The notes: generated by a model not told the origin, from the sequence alone. Positions 18,075 to 27,443 are shown, numbered from the stretch's first letter. The stretch: 64,000 bases of DNA from Paludibacteraceae bacterium (GCA_017937025.1 JAGBEJ010000003.1:62001-126000), one strand, 5' to 3'. A program made the numbers and translations.

Positions 18075-18216
18075 TGCCGTTCCGGGATTTTGATTGAAAG
18101 TAATCTGTATCTTTGGTAGCAAATCTTTAAAACACAAAAGCAACAACAGACAAAGACACAAAGACAAGTCAAACATAACATATTATAAATCATAGCGTTT
18201 GCTACTATATTCGAGA

Positions 18217-18337
18217 CATTCCGAAAATTTGGCGATTAGAAGAATATGTCCATCAGAGAATAAGTTCAGTGAACGTTCGCGCAATAGCGTGGACGGAACT
18301 TATTTGATGGACGGGTTACGCCAAATACCTCGGAATG
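18217..18337. repeat. long nested inverted repeat (121 bp), possible structured RNA or mobile element
   Basis: Four sets of arms nest concentrically: CATTCCG 18217-18223 with CGGAATG 18331-18337; ATTTGGCG 18227-18234 with CGCCAAAT 18319-18326; TCCATCA 18249-18255 with TGATGGA 18305-18311; TAAGTTC 18261-18267 with GAACTTA 18296-18302. The tip, GTTCGCGC-AATA-GCGTGGAC (18275-18294), closes only if two G-U pairs are allowed, which favours folding as RNA. It lies 92 bases upstream of mod, between it and the groEL terminator. No protein gene fits here, and the rest of 18075-18429 shows nothing else. Confidence 0.7.
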
Positions 18338-18429
18338 CGATAAGTGAAATCCACGCTTTTCGTATTCCTAAGTGTTTGTTGTAATCTGTTGTCATCGGTA
18401 AGTGGCTGAACGCTGAAAAGCATACGCCG

Positions 18430-20217
18430 ATGAATGTATCCAAACTTCACCGCGAAGATTTGTTGAATAAAATTCAGCAGATTCGCACCTACATTGCCTC
18501 TGCCAAGCAAGACCAGAACACGGGCAACCTACTCCAGTATCTCGACGAACTCGTGAAAGACGTAAAGGGCAAGAAATACGGCCTCGTCTTTGAACAGCAC
18601 CGCGAGGCGATTGACGAAACGCTTGAAACACATGTGCCCGTCCTGACTGAACAGCCCGACCTATTCATCGACAACGGCGGACAGATGAATTTCCTTATCG
18701 AAGGCGACAACCTCGCTTCACTCCAACTCCTCGAGAAAACACACAAAGGAAAGATTGATGTCATTTACATTGATCCGCCATATAATCGTGGAAAGGTCAA
18801 TGATCAAGATGATTTTATGTATGACGATAATTATGTTGATATAAATGACACATTTAGACATAGTAAATGGTGTTCTTTCATGAGTAAAAAAATTGCAATT
18901 GCTCAAAATCTTCTAAAGAATGGAGGTCTAATATTCATTTCAATAGATGACAATGAACAATCAACCTTAAAATTATTGTGCGATGAATTTTTTGAATATG
19001 TTGCCGTATTACCAACTATAATGAATTTAAAAGGGAATCAAGATGAATTCGGATTTGCTGGCACTCATGAATATACATTAGTATACGCCAAAAATAAGTC
19101 AAAAGCAATTATAGGGGAATTTGACTTAAATGAAGAAGAATTCGAAAATGATTGGCAACACGATGAAATAGGTTATTATAAACAGGGAGCAACTTTAAAA
19201 AGAACAGGACAAGATGCCCCGAGAGAAAAACGTCCTTGGTGTTTTTTCCCCATTCTTATTAATTCCGAAAATAGTGTTTCAACAATAACAGACGAAGAGT
19301 ATTCAAAAATATACGACCCAAATTCAAAAACTTTTGATGACGAGTATATTGAATTAATTAAGTCAAATTATACAAAGAATGGATTCGCATTTGTTTTACC
19401 TATAACAGATGACGAATATACATCTTGGCGTTGGGGATTTAAAACTGTGAAAAAAGATCGTTCTGAAATTATCGCAAATAAAACAAAGACTGGATATTCG
19501 TTATATAAAAAACAAAGACCAGAATTGAGTGACTTGCCGACAAAGAAGCCGAAATCCGTTTTTTATAAAGCTCAGTATAGCAGTGGAAATGGAACTTCTC
19601 AACTAAAAAACATTTTTGGGACAAAAAAATTCAACAATCCCAAACCAATCGATTTGATATATGATTTTATCAAATTATCCACAACGAAATCTTCCACCAT
19701 TCTCGACTTCTTCGCCGGCAGTGGCACGACGGGTCACGCCGTGATGAAACTCAATGCCGAAGATGGCGGCAAACGTCGCTTCATTCTCTGCACCAACAAC
19801 GAGAACAACATCTGTCGCGATGTCACATACGAACGATTGAAAACCGTCATCACGGGCAAGCGCAAAGACGGCAGCGAATACTCGGAGAAATACGATGCCT
19901 CGCTCAAATATTATAAGGTCGATTTCGTCCCCATCACCGACAAGGTCTATTACGACTACGCCGATGAACTCCTGCTCCACGTGCGCGAATTGGTGGAACT
20001 CGAGAACGGCATCAACTTCACGGGCAACAGCGAGATAGCCATCGTGCTGACCGAAGACGAGATGGCGCAATTCGTGGCGCAGGATGATGTACAAGCGCAC
20101 ACGCTGTATCGCGGTCACAACGTGCTGCTGACTGCCGAACAGGAGGCGTTCATCGCTGCGCACGGCATACACGTGCACGTCATTCCCGATTATTATTACA
20201 ACGAAATGACGAAATAA
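18430..20217 (+). CDS. type III-like restriction-modification methyltransferase (Mod)
   Basis: A 595-residue adenine DNA methyltransferase of the beta class. The catalytic motif IV DPPY is at residues 115-118, and the AdoMet-binding motif I (DFFAGSGTTGHAV) comes after it, at about 426-438. That order, with the target-recognition region in between, defines beta-type Mod subunits of type III systems. An N-terminal helical region (1-80) precedes it. The middle part (bases about 18770-19700) is markedly AT-rich: two sampled 60-base lines have 30-32 percent GC, against about 50 percent in a flanking line. The recognition domain therefore looks swapped. The res gene follows after a REP-like palindrome. 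Confidence 0.9.
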   Translation: MNVSKLHREDLLNKIQQIRTYIASAKQDQNTGNLLQYLDELVKDVKGKKYGLVFEQHREAIDETLETHVPVLTEQPDLFIDNGGQMNFLIEGDNLASLQLLEKTHKGKIDVIYIDPPYNRGKVNDQDDFMYDDNYVDINDTFRHSKWCSFMSKKIAIAQNLLKNGGLIFISIDDNEQSTLKLLCDEFFEYVAVLPTIMNLKGNQDEFGFAGTHEYTLVYAKNKSKAIIGEFDLNEEEFENDWQHDEIGYYKQGATLKRTGQDAPREKRPWCFFPILINSENSVSTITDEEYSKIYDPNSKTFDDEYIELIKSNYTKNGFAFVLPITDDEYTSWRWGFKTVKKDRSEIIANKTKTGYSLYKKQRPELSDLPTKKPKSVFYKAQYSSGNGTSQLKNIFGTKKFNNPKPIDLIYDFIKLSTTKSSTILDFFAGSGTTGHAVMKLNAEDGGKRRFILCTNNENNICRDVTYERLKTVITGKRKDGSEYSEKYDASLKYYKVDFVPITDKVYYDYADELLLHVRELVELENGINFTGNSEIAIVLTEDEMAQFVAQDDVQAHTLYRGHNVLLTAEQEAFIAAHGIHVHVIPDYYYNEMTK

Positions 20218-20236
20218 TTTTTTCCTCCATTCACCC

Positions 20237-20264
20237 GTAGAGACGCGCCATGGCACGTCTCTAC
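20237..20264. repeat. REP-like 28-bp palindrome between mod and res
   Basis: Arms GTAGAGACG and CGTCTCTAC flank a GCCATGGC-type centre, with one mismatched pair. It is the exact reverse complement of the copy inside the RAYT gene at 22897-22924. Its centre supplies an ATG (20250) in frame with res, so it could create an alternative N-terminus for the nuclease. Confidence 0.88.
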
Positions 20265-20279
20265 AGAAAAAACATAATT

Positions 20280-22481
20280 ATGCAATTATTAGATTTTCAA
20301 TTACATACAATAGGCAAACTGATGGAGGTGATGAACTCCAGCAAGCGCGACATCATCTTGAAAAGCCCTACAGGCAGCGGCAAGACCATCATGCTCACGC
20401 ACTTCATGGACGAGTATTGCAAAAGCGTCGCAAACACGGTTTTCATCTGGCTCACGCCAGGCAAAGGCGACCTCGAAGAACAGAGCAAGGACAAGATGGA
20501 CAAATACATCCACAACGCGCAGACCAAACTGCTTGCCGACGTGATGACGAGCGGATTCGCGGAAAACGACTGCTGCTTCATCAACTGGGAAAAACTGACC
20601 AAGAAGGGCAACAACGCCCTTAAGGAAGGCGAGCGCAAGAACTTCATCGAACACATCGAGACGGCGCGCGACAACGGTCTGCAGTTCAAAATCATTGTCG
20701 ATGAAAGCCACCAGAACGATAGCGTGAAAGCCAACGAGATTCTGCAATATTTCCAGACCGACAAAATAATCCGCACCTCGGCAACGCCAAAGAATTTCAA
20801 CAAAGATGCCGTTGAGTTCATTGAGGTGGACGAGGCCGACGTCGTTGCTTCGGGACTGATAAAGAAACTGCTCGTCATCAACGAGGATTTTCATCAGAAC
20901 GAAAAAGTTGACGACCAAATCGACTTCCTACTCGAACGGGCATTGGCAAAACAACGCGAACTGGCGGCAGCCTTCCTGCAACAAGGATCGAAGGTTAATC
21001 CATTGATCATCGTGCAGTTACCGAACAAGAACGACGTCTTGTTGGACGAAGTAGAAAAATGGTTCGAGAGCAAGCAGATAACCTACGAAAACGGCTCGCT
21101 CGCCGTGTGGCTCAGCGACAAAAAGGAAAATCTCGACGGCATTGAGCAGACCGATGCGCAACCCATTGCCGTCATCATCAAACAGGCCGTAGCAACAGGC
21201 TGGGACTGCCCACGTGCCCATATCCTCGTCAAGCTACGCGACAACATGAGCGAGACGTTCGAGATTCAGACCATCGGCCGCATACGCCGAATGCCCGAAG
21301 CGCGCCACTACGACAGCGATTTGCTCGACAGCTGCTACCTCTACACCCTCGACGATAAATTCACCGAAGGCGTGCAAACCTCGATGGGCAAAGGCGCATT
21401 GAACGCCGTGAAACTATACCTCAAAAAGGAACATAAAAAATTCTCGCTCACTGGTCAACAGAAACCGGGACTAAGAACCACGCCGCGCGACAGCTATCAG
21501 GCGCTCAACGCCATCGCGCACTATTTCCAGAAGACGTACAAACTCGACAAGAATTACAAAGAGAACCAAACACGATTGGAGACGGCAGGTTACAACTTTT
21601 CAGACGACATTGTGAAACACACCGTTTCGGGTGACCTGCACAAACTAAGTCAGGAGGAAATCGACAAGTTGAACGACATTGCCATCCGTGAGCCGCTAAA
21701 CACGCACCGTCATGGTCGAGATTTTCATCATGAACTGTCGAGCATTGCACTGAAAATCAGCCTGCAATACGACCAGATGAACCTGATAGCACGCCGCTTG
21801 TTTGGCAAAAAAGACAAGTACGACAAAAAGCTATTGAATCTTGAGCCGAAACAGCTCTATGCCTTTGTGCTCAACAATAGCGACCAACTGCGCCACGATA
21901 TACAAGAAGCCATAGCGTCAAACGACACAGGCAGTTTGCCGATAGCTATTGACAATATCACGGAATACAATTTCACCATTCCGCAAGAGACCATGTTCAC
22001 CTACAACGCCACATCGAAAGACCAATCGGCCATGTCGAAAAACGTGTACGAAAGCTACGTTGCATCTGCCGAACCACGTTCCGACTCGGAGCGTTCGTTT
22101 GAGAAATATTGCGAGGCGTGCAAAAACGTGAAATGGGTTTACAAAAACGGCGACAAAGGCAGCGAGTATTTCTCCATTGTCTATGCTGATAATCTTGGCA
22201 AACTTAAATCATTCTTCCCCGACTATATTATCGGCCTTGAAAATGGCGAAACATGGATCATAGAGACCAAAGGCGGATTCGACCGTACGGGCAAGAGCGA
22301 AGACATCGACATTTTCAGCCCTAAGAAATTTGATGTACTGAAAGCCTATTTGCAGAAGTACAACCTGAAGGGCGGCTTCGTGCGCAAAGACAAGCAAAGC
22401 GGCGAACTCTGCATCTGCACCGAGCATTACAGCGACGACATCCAGAGCAAAGACTGGCAGATGCTGAAAGAGGTCATATAA
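20280..22481 (+). CDS. type III-like restriction subunit (Res): helicase plus PD-(D/E)XK nuclease
   Basis: A 733-residue protein with a superfamily 2 helicase core: Walker A SPTGSGKT (29-36), motif II DESH (about 140), motif III TSATP (about 165), motif VI QTIGRIRRMPEAR (about 330). A nuclease-like segment near the C-terminus, PDYIIGLENGETWIIETKGG (about 647-666), fits PD-(D/E)XK with catalytic D, E and K. It would cut DNA unmethylated by the preceding Mod. I chose ATG 20280, outside the REP palindrome; an in-frame ATG at 20250 inside the palindrome adds ten residues. It is shorter than the 850-1000 residues usual for classical type III Res proteins. Confidence 0.88.
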   Translation: MQLLDFQLHTIGKLMEVMNSSKRDIILKSPTGSGKTIMLTHFMDEYCKSVANTVFIWLTPGKGDLEEQSKDKMDKYIHNAQTKLLADVMTSGFAENDCCFINWEKLTKKGNNALKEGERKNFIEHIETARDNGLQFKIIVDESHQNDSVKANEILQYFQTDKIIRTSATPKNFNKDAVEFIEVDEADVVASGLIKKLLVINEDFHQNEKVDDQIDFLLERALAKQRELAAAFLQQGSKVNPLIIVQLPNKNDVLLDEVEKWFESKQITYENGSLAVWLSDKKENLDGIEQTDAQPIAVIIKQAVATGWDCPRAHILVKLRDNMSETFEIQTIGRIRRMPEARHYDSDLLDSCYLYTLDDKFTEGVQTSMGKGALNAVKLYLKKEHKKFSLTGQQKPGLRTTPRDSYQALNAIAHYFQKTYKLDKNYKENQTRLETAGYNFSDDIVKHTVSGDLHKLSQEEIDKLNDIAIREPLNTHRHGRDFHHELSSIALKISLQYDQMNLIARRLFGKKDKYDKKLLNLEPKQLYAFVLNNSDQLRHDIQEAIASNDTGSLPIAIDNITEYNFTIPQETMFTYNATSKDQSAMSKNVYESYVASAEPRSDSERSFEKYCEACKNVKWVYKNGDKGSEYFSIVYADNLGKLKSFFPDYIIGLENGETWIIETKGGFDRTGKSEDIDIFSPKKFDVLKAYLQKYNLKGGFVRKDKQSGELCICTEHYSDDIQSKDWQMLKEVI

Positions 22482-22511
22482 CAATAAAACCAATGGAATG
22501 TTTGCGGATAT

Positions 22512-22531
22512 AGACGATGTGCACATCGTCT
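22512..22531. repeat. 20-bp perfect palindrome, second REP-like type
   Basis: AGACGATGTGCACATCGTCT reads the same on both strands and is extended by weaker pairing (ATAT/GTA) on each side. It lies between res and the RAYT gene. It shares the AGACG/CGTCT ends with the GTAGAGACG family but has a different centre. It could be a second REP type or the terminator-like end of the restriction operon; no T run follows. Confidence 0.7.
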
Positions 22532-22554
22532 GTACTATAGTGTGTGCATAGCAT

Positions 22555-22585
22555 TTTGAATTTTATTTGACAAATAATACATTTG
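22555..22585 (+). promoter_or_regulatory. promoter of the RAYT gene (TTTG-N19-TACATTTG)
   Basis: TTTG at 22555-22558 and TACATTTG at 22578-22585 are separated by 19 bases, the standard Bacteroidota primary sigma arrangement, ending 20 bases before the RAYT start codon. This indicates that the transposase is expressed from its own promoter. Confidence 0.7.
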
Positions 22586-22604
22586 TGTAACAATAAACAC
22601 ACAA

Positions 22605-23192
22605 ATGTCATCCGACCTGTACCGCAACAAATACCGCATACCATCGGCGCGCGCCACGTGGCACGATTACAACGGCGGCGCGTATTTCGTCACCATCTGC
22701 ACACGGGATATGGAGCACTATTTCGGGGAAATCGTAAGTGGCGAAATGAACATGACCGAAATCGGGGAATATGTACAACAATGTATAAAAAACATTCCAC
22801 AACATAATACATACGCCAATGTGCCAGCATTTGTCGTCATGCCTAATCATGTGCATTTGATTGTTATTATTGATGATGAAAATGCAGATTCTATTTGTAG
22901 AGACGTGCCATGGCGCGTCTCTACATTCGGCAAAAATGAGACAATGCAAACCATAGCAAACCAACAAGGACGGTTGTCTACTATGATTGGCGGTTTCAAA
23001 CAATCCGTCACCCGTTACGCCAACGCCAATTCCATTTCATTCGCATGGCAGACGCGTTTTCATGACCGCATCATACGCGACCACGACGAAATGAACCGCA
23101 TTGCCGAATATATTGAAAACAACGTGGCGCGATGGGAATCGGACGAATTCCATAATTCAAACCAAAACGACTCCAAAGCCAAAGCAGAATAA
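22605..23192 (+). CDS. REP-associated tyrosine transposase (RAYT, Y1 HUH family)
   Basis: A 195-residue single-strand transposase of the IS200/IS605-related Y1 group. The HUH metal site is in VVMPNHVHLIVII (His82, His84), and the family C-terminus is recognisable: QTIANQQGRLSTMIGGFKQSVTRYA, AWQTRFHDRIIRDHDEMNRIAEYIENN. RAYTs are single-copy enzymes linked to REP palindromes. No flanking IS200 ends are seen. A 28-bp REP-like palindrome lies inside the gene and encodes about residues 98-107 in frame (CRDVPWRVST) without breaking it. The catalytic tyrosine is probably Tyr169 or a neighbour; the usual Tyr before DRIIR is His here. It is likely intact. Confidence 0.88.
   Translation: MSSDLYRNKYRIPSARATWHDYNGGAYFVTICTRDMEHYFGEIVSGEMNMTEIGEYVQQCIKNIPQHNTYANVPAFVVMPNHVHLIVIIDDENADSICRDVPWRVSTFGKNETMQTIANQQGRLSTMIGGFKQSVTRYANANSISFAWQTRFHDRIIRDHDEMNRIAEYIENNVARWESDEFHNSNQNDSKAKAE
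22897..22924. repeat. REP-like palindrome inside the RAYT coding sequence
   Basis: GTAGAGACGTGCC and its partner TGGCGCGTCTCTAC make a 28-base palindrome with one imperfect pair, the reverse complement of the copy at 20237-20264. It is in frame with the transposase and sits in the linker after the HUH strand, where extra residues should be tolerated. Confidence 0.9.
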
Positions 23193-23244
23193 GCCGCAAA
23201 GCACATTTAGCGATAATTAGGACAACGCTTCAGTGATTTTGTTA

Positions 23245-23252
23245 TATCTTTG
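23245..23252 (+). promoter_or_regulatory. -7 element TATCTTTG upstream of rmlA
   Basis: TATCTTTG matches TAnnTTTG and lies 37 bases before the rmlA ATG. The -33 position has no TTG at standard spacing. It would drive the long rml-ilv run downstream. Confidence 0.5.
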
Positions 23253-23289
23253 TAAGTTAAGTACAAACGAAATAACAAAACCGAATCAC

Positions 23290-24168
23290 ATGAAGGGCAT
23301 AATCTTAGCCGGAGGAAGCGGAACACGCCTCTACCCTATCACACGAAGCATATCAAAGCAAATAGTGCCTGTCTATGACAAGCCTATGATATACTACCCA
23401 ATGTCAGTGCTGATGCTGGCTGGCATCAGAGACATCCTGATAATCTCAACACCACAGGACATCCACCTGTACCAGAACCTTTTCGAGGACGGTCATGACC
23501 TCGGCGTAAACATAAGCTACGCCATACAGCCATCGCCCGACGGACTGGCGCAGGCATTCATCATCGGCGAGGAATTCATCGGCGACGACTCTGTCTGCAT
23601 GATTCTGGGCGACAACATATTCTACGGACTGAACTTCAGCGACAACCTCAGACGCGCTGCAGAACTTAAGGACGGCGCTACTGTCTTCGGATATTACGTG
23701 AACGACCCTGAAAGATACGGCGTGGCGGAATTCGACAAGAACGGCAAAGTGCTGTCGCTCGAGGAGAAGCCAGCCAACCCTAAGTCAAACTGGGCTGTGA
23801 CCGGACTTTACTTCTACTCAAACGACGTGGTGAAAAAAGCCAAGGGGCTGAAGCCATCGGCAAGAGGCGAGCTGGAGATTACCGACCTCAACAAACTGTA
23901 TCTGAACGAGGGAAGGCTTAACGTCGAGTTGCTTGGCAGAGGCATGGCTTGGCTGGACACCGGCACGCACGACTCGCTGCTGGAGGCTTCTAACTTCATC
24001 TCAACAATACAGAACAGACAAGGTCTGCAAGTGGCTTGTCTCGAGGAGATAGCATACCGAAAGGGTTACATAAGCAAGGAGAAGCTGCTTGAACTCGCCG
24101 AGCCGCTCAAGAAGAACAACTACGGCAAATACTTGATAAAAATAGCAAACACTGAGAACTCTCTTTAA
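23290..24168 (+). CDS. rmlA: glucose-1-phosphate thymidylyltransferase RmlA
   Basis: A 292-residue enzyme joining dTTP and glucose-1-phosphate to dTDP-glucose, the first step of dTDP-L-rhamnose synthesis. It begins [24 protein letters not shown], the nucleotide-binding signature, and has [26 protein letters not shown] and [13 protein letters not shown] 23290 is chosen because the family always starts at MKGIILAGG. rmlC follows after 17 bases and rmlD directly after that. rmlB (dTDP-glucose 4,6-dehydratase) is not in this cluster and must be elsewhere. Confidence 0.97.
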   Translation: MKGIILAGGSGTRLYPITRSISKQIVPVYDKPMIYYPMSVLMLAGIRDILIISTPQDIHLYQNLFEDGHDLGVNISYAIQPSPDGLAQAFIIGEEFIGDDSVCMILGDNIFYGLNFSDNLRRAAELKDGATVFGYYVNDPERYGVAEFDKNGKVLSLEEKPANPKSNWAVTGLYFYSNDVVKKAKGLKPSARGELEITDLNKLYLNEGRLNVELLGRGMAWLDTGTHDSLLEASNFISTIQNRQGLQVACLEEIAYRKGYISKEKLLELAEPLKKNNYGKYLIKIANTENSL

Positions 24169-24185
24169 AATAAAACGAGAAGAAC

Positions 24186-24746
24186 ATGGAACTGATAGAA
24201 ACACCGATACCTGACTTATACGTAATAAAGAACCGCCTTTTCGCCGACGACAGAGGATACTTCACCGAAGCCTACAATCGTCAGACATTCGAGAAAGCAG
24301 GACTGAAATTCGACTTCTGCCAGGACAACAGATCGAAGTCGTCATACGGAGTGGTCAGAGGACTGCACTTCCAGCTTAACCCAAAGAGCCAGACAAAGCT
24401 TGTTTCATGCATACAGGGCAAGGTCTATGATGTGGCGGTTGACATAAGACAAGGCTCGCCTACTTTCGGACAGTGGTACGGCGTGGAACTGTCGGAGGAG
24501 AACAACCTCCAGTTCCTCATCCCACAAGGATTCGCCCATGGATTCTCAGTGCTGAGCGAGACTGCTGTATTCACATACAAGTGCGACAACTTCTACGCGC
24601 CTGAGCTCGAGGGCGGCATTTCATACGACGACCCTGCGCTCGGCATAGACTGGCACTTGCCTGCCGATGCCATAATCAAGTCGGAAAAAGACTCGAAGCA
24701 TCCTTTACTTAAAGACTTAAAAACCAACTTCATATATAACAAATAA
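24186..24746 (+). CDS. rmlC: dTDP-4-dehydrorhamnose 3,5-epimerase RmlC
   Basis: A 186-residue cupin epimerase for the third step of dTDP-rhamnose synthesis. The family pattern is complete: FTEAYNRQTFEKAGLKFDFCQDNRSKSSYGVVRGLHFQ (catalytic His in RGLHFQ), KLVSCIQGKVYDVAVDIRQGSPTFGQW, LIPQGFAHGFSVLSETAVFTYKCDNFYAPELEGGI, DPALGIDW. Length is normal. It ends where rmlD begins, with no gap, so expression should be coupled. Confidence 0.97.
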   Translation: MELIETPIPDLYVIKNRLFADDRGYFTEAYNRQTFEKAGLKFDFCQDNRSKSSYGVVRGLHFQLNPKSQTKLVSCIQGKVYDVAVDIRQGSPTFGQWYGVELSEENNLQFLIPQGFAHGFSVLSETAVFTYKCDNFYAPELEGGISYDDPALGIDWHLPADAIIKSEKDSKHPLLKDLKTNFIYNK

Positions 24747-25613
24747 ATGAAGATACTCATAACAGGCGCTAACGGCCAGCTCGGCAACGAGATGAGAGTG
24801 ATTGCGAAAAGCAACACTCAGCACGAGTTCGTATTCACTGACGTGCAGGAACTGAATATTTGCGACAAAGACGCAGTGAACGCATTCTTCAAAGAAGGAC
24901 ATTTTGACTTCGTGGTGAATTGCGCCGCATATACCGCTGTGACAAACGCAGAGAAAGACTTCGACAAGAGCCTGGCGCTGAACAGAGACGCGGTTAGAAA
25001 CATAGGCGAAGCCGCTGCTGAGAACGGCACGAAGGTGATACACATATCCACAGACTATGTGTTCGACGGCACTGCACACACGCCATACACAGAAGACATG
25101 CCGGTCAATCCACAGTCGGTTTACGGCAAGACCAAATATGAAGGCGAAGCCGCTTTGACACAGTCAGGCTGCGACTATGTGATAATCAGAACCGCATGGC
25201 TGTACTCGTCGTTCGGCAACAACTTCGTCAAGACCATGATAAAGCTGGGCAGCACAAGAGACAAACTGACTGTCATCTTCGACCAGATAGGCACTCCGAC
25301 TTATGCCGCTGACTTGGCAAAAGCCATCATGACAGTAATCGACAGCAAGGAATTCGTCACCGGCACATATCACTTCTCGGACGAAGGCGTGTGCAGCTGG
25401 TACGACTTCGCCAAAGCCATACACAAACTATACGGCATAAACGGATGCGAAGTTCTGCCATTGGAGACAAAGGACTACCCAGACGACACTCCAAGACCAG
25501 CCTACAGCGTACTGAACAAGGCAAAAATCAAGAACACTTACAAAGTAAGCATTCCACATTGGTATGAATCGCTTGAGAAGTGCATAAGAATATTGAAAGA
25601 ACAAGAAATATAA
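24747..25613 (+). CDS. rmlD: dTDP-4-dehydrorhamnose reductase RmlD
   Basis: A 288-residue NAD(P)H-dependent short-chain reductase that completes dTDP-L-rhamnose. It opens with the Rossmann loop ITGANGQLGNE and carries HISTDYVFDGT, the YGKTKYEGE active site (Tyr-x3-Lys), and RTAWLYSSFGNNFVKTM. The ATG follows immediately after the rmlC stop. The ilvD gene starts 21 bases after its end with no terminator between, so sugar-nucleotide and branched-chain amino acid genes appear to share a transcript. Confidence 0.96.
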   Translation: MKILITGANGQLGNEMRVIAKSNTQHEFVFTDVQELNICDKDAVNAFFKEGHFDFVVNCAAYTAVTNAEKDFDKSLALNRDAVRNIGEAAAENGTKVIHISTDYVFDGTAHTPYTEDMPVNPQSVYGKTKYEGEAALTQSGCDYVIIRTAWLYSSFGNNFVKTMIKLGSTRDKLTVIFDQIGTPTYAADLAKAIMTVIDSKEFVTGTYHFSDEGVCSWYDFAKAIHKLYGINGCEVLPLETKDYPDDTPRPAYSVLNKAKIKNTYKVSIPHWYESLEKCIRILKEQEI

Positions 25614-25634
25614 TCAATCAACAAAATAAAAAGA

Positions 25635-27443
25635 ATGAAAAACAAACTCCGCAGTTCTGTCTGCACAGAAGGCCGCCGCATGGCAGGAGCACGTGCTCTT
25701 TGGGTAGCCAACGGCATGAAAAGAGAACAGTTTGGCAAGCCTATCATTGCCATTGTAAACTCGTTTACACAATTCGTCCCTGGTCACACTCATCTTCATG
25801 AGATCGGACAGATTGTCAAGGCTGAAATCGAGAAGCTTGGCTGCTACGCTGCCGAGTTTAACACCATAGCCGTTGACGATGGCATCGCCATGGGACATGA
25901 CGGCATGCTCTATTCACTGCCATCACGCGACGTCATTGCCGACTCTGTAGAGTACATGATCAATGCCCACAAGGCTGACGCCATGGTGTGCATATCTAAC
26001 TGCGACAAGGTTACTCCTGGTATGCTTATGGCTGCCATGCGCCTTAACATCCCTGCTGTATTCGTCAGCGGCGGACCAATGGAGGCTGGCAAGGTAAACG
26101 GCGAGAACGCTGACCTCATAACCGCCATGATCAAAGGTGGTGACCCAACAGTAAGCGATGAGGAACTCGAAATCGTGGAACACTCTGCATGCCCAGGCTG
26201 CGGCGCTTGCTCAGGCATGTTCACAGCAAATTCCATGAACTCACTGACAGAGGCTATCGGTCTCTCACTGCCAGGAAACGGTTCTATCCTCGCTACTCAC
26301 GTTAACCGCATACAACTGTTCAAGGACGCAGCAAAGCTCATCGTCAAGAACGCACTCGCATACTATGAGGACGGCGACGACTCTGTACTGCCACGTTCTA
26401 TAGCAACACGTCAGGCATTCCTTAACGCCATGACACTCGACATCGCCATGGGCGCATCTACCAACACCGTGCTGCACCTTTTGGCTGTTGCACAAGAGGC
26501 CGAAGTGGACTTCACTATGTCTGACATCGACTCACTGAGCCGCAAGGTTCCTTTCCTCTGCAAGCTGGCGCCAAACTGGCAGAAGTACAGCATACAGGAA
26601 GAAAACCGCGCAGGCGGTATCCTCGGTATTCTCGGCGAACTCGCCAAGGGCAACCTTCTCGACCTTTCATGCAAGCGCGTGAACGGTGCGACATTGGGTG
26701 AAGACATCGAGAAATACTCTATCCTCAAGGACAACATCGACCCTGAGGCTGACCGAATCTACCACTCTGCACCTGGTGGCAAGTTCTCTACAAAGATGGG
26801 GTCACAGGACACACGTTGGCCTTCACTCGACACTGACCGCGCTAACGGATGTATCCGCGACATCGAGCACGCCTACACCAAGGACGGCGGAATGGCTGTT
26901 CTGTTTGGCAACATCGCACAGGACGGCTGCGTAGTCAAGACTGCCGGCGTTGCACCTGAGCTCTGGCACTTCGAAGGCCCTGCTGTCGTATTCGACTCAC
27001 AGGAGGATGCTTGCGAAGGCATACTTGGCGGCAAGGTCAAGAAGGGCGACTGCGTAGTCATAACACACGAAGGACCTAAGGGCGGCCCTGGCATGCAGGA
27101 AATGCTCTACCCTACATCATACATCAAGTCTATGCACATGGGTAAGGAGTGCGCGCTGATAACCGACGGACGTTTCTCTGGCGGAACCTCAGGCTTGTCT
27201 ATCGGACACATATCGCCAGAGGCTGCCGCAGGAGGCAATATCGGCAAAATCAAGGACGGCGACATCATCGTAATCGATATTCCAAGCCGTTCTATCAACG
27301 TGAAGCTCACCGACGAGGAACTGGCAGCACGTCCACAGCAGCCGCTCAAGCGCAAACGTGTGGTAAGCAAGGCTTTGCGCGCATACGCACAGTCAGTGTC
27401 ATCGGCAGACAAGGGTGGCGTTAGAATTATCCCAGAAGATTAA
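25635..27443 (+). CDS. ilvD: dihydroxy-acid dehydratase IlvD
   Basis: A 602-residue Fe-S dehydratase for the third step of valine and isoleucine synthesis. Signatures: the first family motif around [16 protein letters not shown] (Cys ligand), the [17 protein letters not shown] ligand segment, and [20 protein letters not shown] near the C-terminus. Length is typical of the IlvD group. It starts the ilvD-ilvB-ilvN series, which is joined upstream to the rml genes. No leader peptide or attenuator is present in the 21-base gap before it. Confidence 0.97.
   Translation: MKNKLRSSVCTEGRRMAGARALWVANGMKREQFGKPIIAIVNSFTQFVPGHTHLHEIGQIVKAEIEKLGCYAAEFNTIAVDDGIAMGHDGMLYSLPSRDVIADSVEYMINAHKADAMVCISNCDKVTPGMLMAAMRLNIPAVFVSGGPMEAGKVNGENADLITAMIKGGDPTVSDEELEIVEHSACPGCGACSGMFTANSMNSLTEAIGLSLPGNGSILATHVNRIQLFKDAAKLIVKNALAYYEDGDDSVLPRSIATRQAFLNAMTLDIAMGASTNTVLHLLAVAQEAEVDFTMSDIDSLSRKVPFLCKLAPNWQKYSIQEENRAGGILGILGELAKGNLLDLSCKRVNGATLGEDIEKYSILKDNIDPEADRIYHSAPGGKFSTKMGSQDTRWPSLDTDRANGCIRDIEHAYTKDGGMAVLFGNIAQDGCVVKTAGVAPELWHFEGPAVVFDSQEDACEGILGGKVKKGDCVVITHEGPKGGPGMQEMLYPTSYIKSMHMGKECALITDGRFSGGTSGLSIGHISPEAAAGGNIGKIKDGDIIVIDIPSRSINVKLTDEELAARPQQPLKRKRVVSKALRAYAQSVSSADKGGVRIIPED

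Noticed and set aside
18217-18337. Integron attC site
   Set aside because: The length and imperfect palindrome are similar, but the conserved GTTRRRY core and its partner are absent and there is no integrase gene nearby.
25613-25635. Leader-peptide attenuator for ilvDBN
   Set aside because: Only 21 bases separate rmlD from ilvD, with no short frame rich in Ile, Val or Leu and no terminator hairpin.
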